Notes under the pieces: generated by a model
Database searches by the model: none
What the model saw: only the letters and a program-made list of their open reading frames with translations
What the model was told of the DNA's origin: nothing
Made by a program: the position numbers and the translations under genes
Shown here: positions 1 through 5,117 of the stretch, piece after piece
How the letters are laid out: every line of letters starts with the position of its first letter
How positions within the stretch are numbered: position 1 is the first letter of the stretch
Assembly: GCA_016177065.1 (NCBI GenBank)
Contig: JACOVZ010000031.1
Location: 1 to 8,368 of the forward strand
DNA from: Candidatus Wildermuthbacteria bacterium
Lineage (GTDB): Bacteria > Patescibacteriota > Minisyncoccia > Minisyncoccales > UBA10102
DNA length: 8,368 nt
Direction of reading: 5' to 3'

Positions 1-112
1 AAGGTCAAGTTCGATACGAACTGGGTGAGCAATACCAACGACAACTATGGCTCTTCGTCTGGGTTCGCCCCGAAGTCTCTCTTCAAAGAACAGAGGGCAT
101 TCTTTATTGGGT
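1..112 (+). other. Asn-rich coding-like fragment, possible DGR variable/template repeat (partial)
   Basis: Frame 1 is open from the first base and reads KVKFDTNWVSNTNDNYGSSS and onward. It is rich in AAC, AAT and GAC codons over positions 10-50, then gives way to a Gly/Ser/Phe-rich tail. Adenine-rich AAY codons at the end of a reading frame are typical of DGR template and variable repeats, and an Avd-like fragment lies about 10 bases further on, on the other strand. The frame runs on to a stop at 253-255, but that extension is antisense to the Avd-like fragment and has no protein-like character. A short inverted repeat (AAAGAA 85-90 with TTCTTT 100-105) follows the Asn-rich part, where DGRs often carry a hairpin. 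What is seen is only the composition and the neighbour. The DGR reading is inference, because the partner repeat and the reverse transcriptase would lie outside the window. It could equally be the C-terminus of an ordinary surface protein. Confidence 0.35.
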
Positions 113-122
113 GTCCTTTGTT

Positions 123-377
123 TTACCCCTGCTTTGCAGAACGAATCCATCCGCCAAGCATTCTTCCAATCTCATCAATTGAGGCCTCTATGGTAACGTA
201 TTTTTTAATATCTAGCGTTTTAATATCTTTCATATTAATACTGCTATCGCAATAGTAAGGCGTTAAAGTTTTCATATCCATTGCTTGCAATATGTCGTTC
301 CCCTTTGTACAATAAATCTGGGTCGGAAGGCACGCCTCACATTGACTTACAATTTGGAGTCCACTCTTCCGGCCCAC
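123..377 (-). pseudogene. Avd-like four-helix-bundle protein, C-terminal remnant
   Basis: This minus-strand frame ends in IKTLDIKKYVTIEASIDEIG followed by RMLGGWIRSAKQG (about 123-224). From memory that matches the C-terminus of the bAvd / S23-like four-helix-bundle proteins that accompany DGR reverse transcriptases, which end in a pattern like IKALDxKKYxxLxxxLxEIGRMLGGWIR. In intact DGRs this protein binds template RNA and reverse transcriptase. Upstream of about position 230 the similarity fails. A MKTL motif is repeated (minus strand around 260-277 and 215-235) with unrelated residues between, as if a segment had been duplicated or inserted. The whole frame is only 84 residues against about 110-130 for the family, and has no good start or SD. 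The murB promoter (285-313) lies within it on the opposite strand. I call it a degraded remnant. The family assignment rests on about 33 residues and is moderate; it may be a chance frame beyond that. Confidence 0.45.
285..313 (+). promoter_or_regulatory. sigma70-type promoter for murB
   Basis: TTGCAA (285-290) and TACAAT (308-313) are separated by exactly 17 bases. That is 4/6 and 5/6 matches to the housekeeping consensus. Transcription would start near 320, leaving a leader of about 69 bases before murB. It lies inside the antisense of the Avd-like remnant, which fits that remnant being non-functional. Confidence 0.6.
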
Positions 378-388
378 TGTGGAAATCC

Positions 389-1330
389 ATGAAAAGCACG
401 ATGAAATTACCGGGGCTCAAGAAAGACGTTGCGTTGGCCCCGTATACAACGTTTGGCATCGGGGGGAAAGCCCGGTATTTTTTTCCAGCCAAAAACAAAG
501 AAGATATTGTATCGGCCTTGCAATTCGGCAAGAAAGCAAGACTGCCGGTTTTCATTTTAGGCGGAGGAAGCAATCTTCTTGTCTCAGACCGCGGATTCAA
601 CGGGCTTGTCATTAAAATGGACAATAAGAGATATGAAGCGCGGAGTCAGAATGTATACGCAGAAGCTGGAGTTTTAATGTCGCGTCTTGTGAACTTGACC
701 GTAAAGAGGGGCTTGAAGGGTTTTGAATGGGCAGGAGGATTGCCAGGGACTCTGGGAGGAGCAATCAGGGGCAACGCGGGAGCATTCGGAGGAGAAACAA
801 AAGATTCGGTGATGTCTGTGCAGTGCATTGATGGGGCAGGGAAGACAAGGGAGTTATCTGCTAGGGAATGCGGCTTTTCGTATCGTTCTTCCGTATTCAA
901 AAGAAAGAATTGGATCGTGGTATCGGCTCAGCTTAAGTTTTCAAAAGGAAACCCTGCGGATTTGCGAAAGACTGCTCAAGGTTGCGTGAAATACCGTGAG
1001 GATCGGCATCCTCTGAACTTTGGAAACGCAGGAAGCATATTCAAAAACTGCGATCTGAAAGAAATTCCTCCGGCATTGCTGGATTTCGTGAAGCCCGTTG
1101 TGAAACGAGATCCTTTTCCCGTGGTGCCTGTTGCATTTTTAATTTCAGAAGCAGGGTTAAAGGGTTCTTGCCAAGGTGATGCGCAAGTTTCAGAGAAGCA
1201 TCCGAACTTTATCGTCAATAAAGGCCACGCAACGTCAAAAGACGTGATGCGACTGATCAAAAAAGTGAAAAAAGTTGTCATGAAAAGGTTCCATGTGCCC
1301 CTGGAAATGGAAGTTCAGTGCCTAAAATAG
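389..1330 (+). CDS. murB: UDP-N-acetylenolpyruvoylglucosamine reductase MurB
   Basis: MurB is a cytoplasmic FAD enzyme that uses NADPH to reduce UDP-GlcNAc-enolpyruvate to UDP-MurNAc, the second committed step of peptidoglycan synthesis. The 313-residue product has the whole family signature. An N-terminal FAD-binding half contains YTTFGIGG (19-26), GGGSNLL (58-64) and the GLPGTLGGA/GNAGAFGGE loop (117-136). YR at 165-166 supplies the active-site Tyr/Arg. NAGSIFKN (213-220) carries the catalytic Ser216, and LEMEV (305-309) carries the C-terminal catalytic Glu308. Cys221 stands where Pro is usual after FKN. Length and gaps suit the shorter type II enzymes. The frame is open back to 281, but residues before 389 overlap the promoter and look non-coding. 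I choose ATG 389 because GGA lies 5 bases upstream; ATG 401 is a close alternative. The SD is weak. The gene is transcribed alone and no other mur genes are in view. Confidence 0.95.
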   Translation: MKSTMKLPGLKKDVALAPYTTFGIGGKARYFFPAKNKEDIVSALQFGKKARLPVFILGGGSNLLVSDRGFNGLVIKMDNKRYEARSQNVYAEAGVLMSRLVNLTVKRGLKGFEWAGGLPGTLGGAIRGNAGAFGGETKDSVMSVQCIDGAGKTRELSARECGFSYRSSVFKRKNWIVVSAQLKFSKGNPADLRKTAQGCVKYREDRHPLNFGNAGSIFKNCDLKEIPPALLDFVKPVVKRDPFPVVPVAFLISEAGLKGSCQGDAQVSEKHPNFIVNKGHATSKDVMRLIKKVKKVVMKRFHVPLEMEVQCLK

Positions 1331-1339
1331 TTTTCCCCA

Positions 1340-1368
1340 TTGACACGATGTCATGGCAATGAGAAAAT
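1340..1368 (+). promoter_or_regulatory. promoter of the short structured transcript upstream of speD
   Basis: A perfect TTGACA (1340-1345) is followed after 17 bases by GAAAAT (1363-1368, 4/6 match). AT-rich AAATAT/TATATG alternatives overlap it at 1365-1373. It lies 10 bases after the murB stop, so it begins a new transcript of about 175 bases that would end at the terminator at 1518-1550. Confidence 0.6.
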
Positions 1369-1380
1369 ATATGTATGAGT

Positions 1381-1417
1381 GATGGAATGGCAAAACAAAT
1401 CGTCGATGCCATTCGTC
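1381..1417 (+). promoter_or_regulatory. leader hairpin of the short transcript
   Basis: GAATGGCA (1385-1392) is perfectly complementary to TGCCATTC (1407-1414). GAT (1381-1383) can extend the stem by pairing with GTC (1415-1417) if G1384 bulges out. The loop is 14 bases. It sits close to the expected 5' end of the transcript, so it could protect the end or act as a regulatory element. The structure is read by eye only. Confidence 0.45.
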
Positions 1418-1438
1418 AAACACACTATCTCATTAATT

Positions 1439-1457
1439 TCTCCTGAGGTTCAGGAGA
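1439..1457 (+). promoter_or_regulatory. SD-sequestering hairpin before the 13-codon ORF
   Basis: CTCCTGA (1440-1446) and TCAGGAG (1450-1456) form a perfect 7-bp stem, 8 bp with T1439-A1457, around a 3-base loop. The 3' arm contains AGGAG (1452-1456), the ribosome binding site 7 bases before ATG 1464. Folding would therefore hide the SD and lower translation until the stem opens. The 5' arm CTCCT could alternatively pair with the AGGAG inside the ORF (about 1477-1483), giving two mutually exclusive states. Confidence 0.55.
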
Positions 1458-1463
1458 CACATC

Positions 1464-1505
1464 ATGGCAAAAAAGAAAGGAGGAAAGAAAAAGAAGAAGA
1501 GATAA
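1464..1505 (+). CDS. 13-residue lysine-rich small protein or leader peptide
   Basis: This is a complete tiny ORF, ATG to TAA, encoding MAKKKGGKKKKKR: eight Lys, one Arg, no acidic or aromatic residue. Support for expression: AGGAG 7 bases upstream in a region where most genes lack an SD, a dedicated TTGACA promoter (1340-1368), and a strong terminator just after the stop (1518-1550). Two roles fit. It may be a free-standing basic micropeptide, for example an RNA- or ribosome-binding peptide. Or it may be a leader peptide whose translation controls the terminator in front of speD. Inside the ORF, AAGGAGG (1477-1483) is a near-perfect anti-SD complement with no start codon after it, which could pause ribosomes, as could the AAA/AAG run. 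AGAGAT (1498-1503) and ATCTCT (1510-1515) form a hairpin over the stop codon. I recognise no family. A competing 42-codon frame (1382-1510) lacks an SD. Confidence 0.5.
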   Translation: MAKKKGGKKKKKR

Positions 1506-1517
1506 GCTGATCTCTCG

Positions 1518-1550
1518 CATCCCGCCCCTAGACTGGCGGGGTGTTTTTTT
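1518..1550 (+). terminator. intrinsic terminator between the short ORF and speD
   Basis: CCCGCC (1521-1526) pairs with GGCGGG (1535-1540). CAT/GTG extends the stem to 9 bp with one G-U pair. The loop is 8 bases and the stem is followed by TGTTTTTTT (1542-1550). It is a strong rho-independent terminator on the + strand, 12 bases after the 13-codon ORF and 33 bases before speD. That is the arrangement of an attenuator, although no clear antiterminator is visible. Confidence 0.8.
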
Positions 1551-1557
1551 GTATAAT
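1529..1557 (+). promoter_or_regulatory. promoter for speD-secA, overlapping the terminator
   Basis: TATAAT (1552-1557) is a perfect -10. Exactly 17 bases upstream is TAGACT (1529-1534), a 4/6 match to TTGACA, which lies in the loop of the terminator hairpin. Transcription from here would start near 1564, about 20 bases before speD. The spacer between the boxes is the terminator 3' arm plus its T-run. Confidence 0.55.
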
Positions 1558-1583
1558 GCGTATACCTAGAGCAAAAGACTTCA

Positions 1584-1955
1584 ATGAGAAAAAAATTCTA
1601 CGCAGGAACCCATATCATTGCAGATTTCTGGTTTGCAAGGCAGGTGAAATCTGAAAAGGAACTGAAGGGAGTTTTATTGAAAGCCGCTCAAAAAGCCAGG
1701 AGCACTCCTTTGAAAGTTTCAACGCATGCATTTCATCCCCAAGGCATCACGGGCGTTGTTTTACTTGCAGAATCTCACATTGCGCTTCACTCATGGCCCG
1801 AACTGGAGTACATTGCGGCGGACATTTTCACGTGCGGAACGAATATGAAGCCCAAGCTTGCTCTTGAATTCTTGAAAAAGAATTTAAAGCCAAAAAAAGT
1901 AATCATGGAAGAAATCAAGCGAGGAGTGATTTCAAAAGGCATAAAATTGAAATAA
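1584..1955 (+). CDS. speD: S-adenosylmethionine decarboxylase proenzyme family (SpeD)
   Basis: This is a pyruvoyl-dependent decarboxylase of the short prokaryotic AdoMetDC class (123 residues, the usual length). The classic reaction converts S-adenosylmethionine to decarboxylated AdoMet, the aminopropyl donor for spermidine. The proenzyme self-cleaves within AESHIALHSWPE (62-73): cleavage before Ser64 makes the pyruvoyl group. His69 is the expected processing residue and Cys84 (FTCG) the catalytic acid. This spacing matches the Thermotoga-type enzyme as I remember it (63/68/83). No speE or other polyamine gene is in the window. Some SpeD homologues in reduced bacteria have become pyruvoyl-dependent ornithine or arginine decarboxylases, so the substrate is not settled by the fold alone. 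It follows a promoter/terminator overlap and ends 7 bases before secA, so the two are probably co-transcribed. There is no clear SD before ATG 1584. Confidence 0.92.
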   Translation: MRKKFYAGTHIIADFWFARQVKSEKELKGVLLKAAQKARSTPLKVSTHAFHPQGITGVVLLAESHIALHSWPELEYIAADIFTCGTNMKPKLALEFLKKNLKPKKVIMEEIKRGVISKGIKLK

Positions 1956-1962
1956 AACATGT

Positions 1963-4410
1963 ATGGCTTTTTTAAAGAAACTATTCAGCGGTTCAGGAAA
2001 GAAATACGCAAAGGAGTTTTCTTCTCTTGTTTTCCAAATCAATGCGAAAGAAGCAGGCCTTGCCGATCTTTCTCTTTTGCAATTAAAAGAAAAATCCCAG
2101 GAGCTTAAAAGCAATATCTCAAAAGGCGCTTCCTTTGACAGCGTTTTGCCTTTGGCGTTTGCGTTAGTAAGGGAAGCCGCGCGGAGAACTCTTAACCAGA
2201 GGCACTTTGACGTTCAGCTTGTGGGCGGGATTGCGCTTCATCAGGGGAAGATTGCTGAAATGCACACAGGAGAAGGAAAAACGCTCACGGCCACGCTTCC
2301 TGCGTTTCTGAACGCGCTTTCTTCAAAAGGGGTTCATATTGTGACGGTGAACGATTACCTTGCCAAGAGAGACGCGGTGTGGATGGGGCAGATCTATTAC
2401 GCGCTTGGGCTGTCCATTGGGTGCATTGCGCATGATGCTTCATATATATATGATCCCCAGTACGAAAAAGAAGCCAGTCTTTCTTCAGAAGAGCGGGACA
2501 AATCGCGCGACACCGTGGGAGGATTCAAAATAGAAGAAAGCTTTTTGCGCCCGGTATCGCGCAAAGAGGCGTATGCGGCAGACATCACGTACGGGACGAA
2601 CAACGAGTTTGGGTTTGACTACCTGAAAGACAATATGGCGCCTGGAACCGATTTTCAGGTTCAGAGAGGATACCATTATGCAATTGTAGACGAAGTAGAT
2701 TCCATTCTTATTGACGAAGCGCGCACTCCGTTGATCATTTCTGCTCCAGACGAGGAGAGTTCAGATTGGTACCGCGAGTTCGCGAGAATCATTCCAAAAC
2801 TCAAGAAAGACGAGGATTTCCAGATTGATGAAAAGATGAGGGCTTCAACTCTTACGGACCAAGGCATCACCAGGATTGAAGAGATTCTTGGAGTGAAGGA
2901 TATTTATCAGGAAAAAGGATTAAAGTATCTTCACCATTTAGAGCAGGCGCTGAAAGCCGAATCATTGTTCCATAGAGACAAAGACTATGTCGTGAAAAAC
3001 GGGGAAGTCATCATTGTTGACGAATTCACGGGGCGAATGCTCCCGGGGCGGAGATATTCAGGAGGCCTTCATCAGGCCCTGGAAGCGAAAGAAGGGGTTC
3101 AGGTTCAGCCAGAGTCGCTTACCTTAGCTTCCATTACATTCCAGAACTACTTCAGGCTGTACCAGAAGCTTTCTGGAATGACTGGCACAGCGGCAACCTC
3201 GGCAGAAGAATTTTTCAAGGTGTATAAATTAGACGTTGCCTCAATCCCGACGAACAAGCCTTTAATACGCAAAGACCTTCCAGATAGGATTTACAAGACC
3301 GAAAAAGCGAAGTTCAATGCCCTTGTGAAAGAGGTGAAAGAAAGGCATAAAATTGGCCAGCCGGTGCTCATCGGCACTGTTTCCATCAGGAAGAACGAAG
3401 AACTCAGCTTGCTTTTGGAACGGGAAGGCATTCCCCACAAGGTATTGAACGCAAAGCATCATGAGCAGGAAGGAGAAATCATAGCCCAGGCCGGGAAAGA
3501 AGGAGGCGTGACTGTTGCAACCTACATGGCGGGAAGGGGAGTGGATATCATTTTGGGGGGGAACCCCCAGGATTCAGCTCAAGCTGAGAGGGTGAAGAAT
3601 GCCGGAGGACTGCATGTTATCGGCACTGAGCGCCATGAAGCGCGGAGAATTGACAACCAGCTGAGAGGAAGATCTGGAAGGCAGGGAGATCCTGGTTCTT
3701 CCCAGTTTTTCATTTCTCTGGAAGACGACATTGCGAGGATTTTCGGGGGAGACCGCATCAAAGGGCTCATGGAAAAGCTTAACATTCCGGAAGATGAGGT
3801 TATTGAATCCAAAATTGTTTCCAACGCCATTGAATCAGCTCAAGCAAAGATTGAAGGATTCAACTTTGACGCAAGAAAGCATGTGCTTGAGTATGACGAT
3901 GTGCTGAATAAGCATAGGGAAATTATTTATAGAAGAAGAAGGGAAGTTCTGGAAAAGTCGGAAAGCGGAACTCTGCGTTCCCAGATTCTGGAGATCGTCA
4001 AGAAGCTTGGAAATTCAGAAGAAGAATACCTCAAGAAAGAAAAAGAGGTGGGCCAAGAAAATATGAAGCAAGCAGAAAAGGCGGTATTTTTGCGCGCCAT
4101 TGATTCTTTGTGGATTGATCATTTGGAAAATATGGAATACCTCAGGGATTCTGTGCGATTGAGGGCTTACGGCCAGCAAGATCCCTTGGTTGAATACAAG
4201 AATGAGGGGCGCAAGCTGTTCCAGAACCTTCTTGAGAACATAGATTCGTTTGTGGCAAAGTCTTTAATGAGCGTGAAACTTGCTCCTGCCGCAACTTCGC
4301 AAGGCGGAACTATGGCAGGCAGACCAGTTCAAACTTCATCAAAGGTTGGGAGAAACGATCCCTGCCCGTGCGGAAGCGGAAAGAAATTCAAAAAGTGTCA
4401 TGGGAAATAA
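1963..4410 (+). CDS. secA: protein translocase ATPase SecA
   Basis: SecA is the cytoplasmic/peripheral motor ATPase that pushes unfolded preproteins through SecYEG. The 815 residues run as follows. NBD1 has Walker A MHTGEGKT (100-107), the conserved YGTNNEFGFDYL (210-221) and DEAD-type Walker B VDEVDSILIDEAR (242-254). The preprotein cross-linking domain follows to about 370. NBD2 has LSGMTGTA (403-410), MAGRGVDIILGG (522-533) and the arginine-finger region QLRGRSGRQGDPG (566-578). The scaffold and wing domains come next, then a SEC-C zinc motif with Cys801, Cys803, Cys812 and His813. Two oddities relative to E. coli SecA as I recall it: about 35 extra residues at 160-202 before KEAYAADITY, and a wing domain (about 665-700) shortened by about 50 residues. 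The start at 1963 gives the normal MAFLKKLFSG opening; an overlapping ATG at 1959 is out of frame. There is no SD. It probably shares the speD transcript. Confidence 0.98.
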   Translation: MAFLKKLFSGSGKKYAKEFSSLVFQINAKEAGLADLSLLQLKEKSQELKSNISKGASFDSVLPLAFALVREAARRTLNQRHFDVQLVGGIALHQGKIAEMHTGEGKTLTATLPAFLNALSSKGVHIVTVNDYLAKRDAVWMGQIYYALGLSIGCIAHDASYIYDPQYEKEASLSSEERDKSRDTVGGFKIEESFLRPVSRKEAYAADITYGTNNEFGFDYLKDNMAPGTDFQVQRGYHYAIVDEVDSILIDEARTPLIISAPDEESSDWYREFARIIPKLKKDEDFQIDEKMRASTLTDQGITRIEEILGVKDIYQEKGLKYLHHLEQALKAESLFHRDKDYVVKNGEVIIVDEFTGRMLPGRRYSGGLHQALEAKEGVQVQPESLTLASITFQNYFRLYQKLSGMTGTAATSAEEFFKVYKLDVASIPTNKPLIRKDLPDRIYKTEKAKFNALVKEVKERHKIGQPVLIGTVSIRKNEELSLLLEREGIPHKVLNAKHHEQEGEIIAQAGKEGGVTVATYMAGRGVDIILGGNPQDSAQAERVKNAGGLHVIGTERHEARRIDNQLRGRSGRQGDPGSSQFFISLEDDIARIFGGDRIKGLMEKLNIPEDEVIESKIVSNAIESAQAKIEGFNFDARKHVLEYDDVLNKHREIIYRRRREVLEKSESGTLRSQILEIVKKLGNSEEEYLKKEKEVGQENMKQAEKAVFLRAIDSLWIDHLENMEYLRDSVRLRAYGQQDPLVEYKNEGRKLFQNLLENIDSFVAKSLMSVKLAPAATSQGGTMAGRPVQTSSKVGRNDPCPCGSGKKFKKCHGK

Positions 4411-4442
4411 AAAGATGCCCCAAGCTCTAGGGGCTGGGGCAT
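4405..4442 (-). terminator. terminator of the zinc-ribbon gene; hairpin shared with secA end
   Basis: ATGCCCCA (4415-4422) and TGGGGCAT (4435-4442) form a perfect 8-bp GC-rich stem with a 12-base loop. Read on the minus strand it is followed by CTTTTTATTT (4414-4405), a good U-tract 23 bases beyond the stop of the small gene. On the plus strand it lies just after the secA stop but is followed by AGTTGTTGG. It is therefore a poorer terminator in that direction, though it may still define the secA mRNA end. Confidence 0.75.
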
Positions 4443-4443
4443 A

Positions 4444-4477
4444 GTTGTTGGAGGCGCTTTGACGATCATCCGACAAC
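4444..4477. repeat. second inverted repeat in the convergent region
   Basis: GTTGTTGG (4444-4451) pairs with CCGACAAC (4470-4477) over 8 positions with one G-T wobble and an 18-base loop. It has no T-run on either side. It overlaps the last four codons of the minus-strand zinc-ribbon gene (stop at 4466-4468) and sits next to the terminator hairpin. It may help separate the convergent transcripts or stabilise 3' ends. Confidence 0.4.
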
Positions 4478-4627
4478 AAAATGCTTGTGGTCGTCTGGCG
4501 GATTAGGCTTCTGGGAGCAGTTGCAGATGTAGAAATCTTTTTTGCAGATCTCGCAGTGGCCTTTGAGCATTGCTCTTTCGCATGCAGGGCATAAGCCTGT
4601 TTTTTTCTGTTCAGAGGTTAGTGGCAT
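4466..4627 (-). CDS. small Cys-rich zinc-ribbon-like protein, 53 residues
   Basis: The product is 53 residues with two CxxC knuckles, Cys13-Cys16 (CPAC) and Cys25-Cys28 (HCEIC, with His24), then CNC (Cys35, Cys37) and a His-rich tail (DDHKHF). Two CxxC pairs 8 residues apart are enough for a treble-clef or zinc-ribbon site, and the extra Cys/His could bind a second metal. I recognise no named family; a role in nucleic-acid or protein binding is only a guess. The frame is open to 4789, but I choose ATG 4627. It lies 6 bases after GGAGG (plus-strand CCTCC at 4634-4638), the best-placed SD in the window, and just downstream of a promoter. ATG 4633 touches the SD and is unlikely. It is a monocistronic gene between secA and the Nudix-secDF operon, convergent to secA and divergent from the operon, with its own terminator (4405-4442). 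The strong SD suggests it is well translated. Confidence 0.72.
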   Translation of the reverse strand: MPLTSEQKKTGLCPACERAMLKGHCEICKKDFYICNCSQKPNPPDDHKHFVVG

Positions 4628-4633
4628 AATCAT

Positions 4634-4638
4634 CCTCC
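4634..4638 (-). promoter_or_regulatory. ribosome binding site deciding the zinc-ribbon gene start
   Basis: Minus-strand GGAGG is 6 bases upstream of ATG 4627. Most other genes here have weak or no SD, so this one stands out. It rejects the upstream in-frame starts, because ATG 4633 directly abuts it. Confidence 0.75.
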
Positions 4639-4658
4639 CGTATTCTGGATTTTCTGAA

Positions 4659-4690
4659 ATTATACTAGTATACAATAATAGTTGAGTCAA
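4659..4690 (-). promoter_or_regulatory. promoter for the zinc-ribbon gene
   Basis: On the minus strand TTGACT (4690-4685, 5/6) is followed after 17 bases by TAGTAT (4667-4662, 4/6). A perfect TATAAT (4664-4659) lies 3 bases further on at a 20-base spacer, and TATACT at 4672-4667. Which -10 is used cannot be told by eye. Transcription would start about 20-30 bases before ATG 4627. Confidence 0.55.
4661..4672. repeat. 12-bp perfect palindrome in the divergent promoter region
   Basis: TATACTAGTATA is identical on both strands. It lies between the divergent zinc-ribbon gene and the Nudix-secDF operon, and supplies a TATACT -10-like hexamer in each direction. It could be a dimeric regulator's operator or simply a symmetric pair of -10 elements. 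The clear forward -35 expected for the Nudix operon is not visible. Confidence 0.45.
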
Positions 4691-4703
4691 TAATATAAGG
4701 CCT

Positions 4704-5117
4704 GTGGATAACTCGGCTAAACCAAGGATAGAAGTGGCGGTGGCGATTATAAGGAGAGGGGATTGTTTTTTGGTTGCCAAAAGGCCCAAGAATAAAGCTG
4801 GTGCAGGAAAGTGGGAGTTTCCTGGCGGGAAGATTGAGCCCCTTGAATCGCCTGAAGAATGTCTTGTTCGTGAGATACAAGAAGAGTTTGGAGCATCTGT
4901 TTTGATTAGTGAATCGCTTGCTGTTTTAGACTATGAATATCCAGAGGGCGGGAAATTCAGATTCCATTGCTATCTTTGCGAGATTCCCAATGAGGAGCCG
5001 AAAGCATTGGAGCATGAGGAGATTGCGTGGGTTGAGGCCAAGAATCTTGCGGGAATTGACCTCTTGGAAGCTGACAAGCAGCTTATCCCGCTGATTCAAA
5101 AAAAGGCAGGTTTATGA
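4704..5117 (+). CDS. mutT: MutT-like Nudix hydrolase (probable 8-oxo-dGTP diphosphatase)
   Basis: MutT-type enzymes hydrolyse oxidised nucleoside triphosphates such as 8-oxo-dGTP to the monophosphate, keeping mutagenic bases out of DNA. The 137 residues contain a complete Nudix box, Gx5Ex7REUxEExGU, running from Gly42 through Glu48 and RE 56-57 to EE 60-61 and Gly63. It is preceded by KWEFPGGKIE (36-45), which closely matches E. coli MutT around its substrate-binding strand. The opening IEVAVAIIRRGDCFLVAKRP (9-28) is also MutT-like. The start is GTG 4704, 3 bases after AAGG (4697-4700). A GTG inside the next codons is possible but would cut the first beta strand. The stop overlaps the next ATG by 4 bases (ATGA), so the two Nudix genes are translationally coupled. 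It heads an operon ending in secDF. Other Nudix substrates cannot be excluded. Confidence 0.9.
   Translation: MDNSAKPRIEVAVAIIRRGDCFLVAKRPKNKAGAGKWEFPGGKIEPLESPEECLVREIQEEFGASVLISESLAVLDYEYPEGGKFRFHCYLCEIPNEEPKALEHEEIAWVEAKNLAGIDLLEADKQLIPLIQKKAGL

Noticed and set aside
123..255. Plus-strand continuation of the Asn-rich frame to the stop at 255 as a real protein end
   Set aside because: It is antisense to the Avd-like match and has no protein family resemblance. The true end of the left-hand gene is unclear.
281..388. Extension of murB upstream to 281
   Set aside because: Begins with TTG within the -35 region of a good promoter (285-313), and the added residues resemble no MurB N-terminus.
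1382..1510. A 42-codon frame (MEWQNKSSMPF...) overlapping the 13-codon ORF in another frame
   Set aside because: It has no SD and starts within a few bases of the expected transcript start. Its Lys/Glu/Arg-rich end is just a shifted reading of the Lys codons. The 13-codon ORF has the SD.
4628..4789. Upstream extension of the zinc-ribbon gene by about 54 residues
   Set aside because: It would run through the promoter and the start of mutT on the other strand. A strong SD directly precedes the shorter start.
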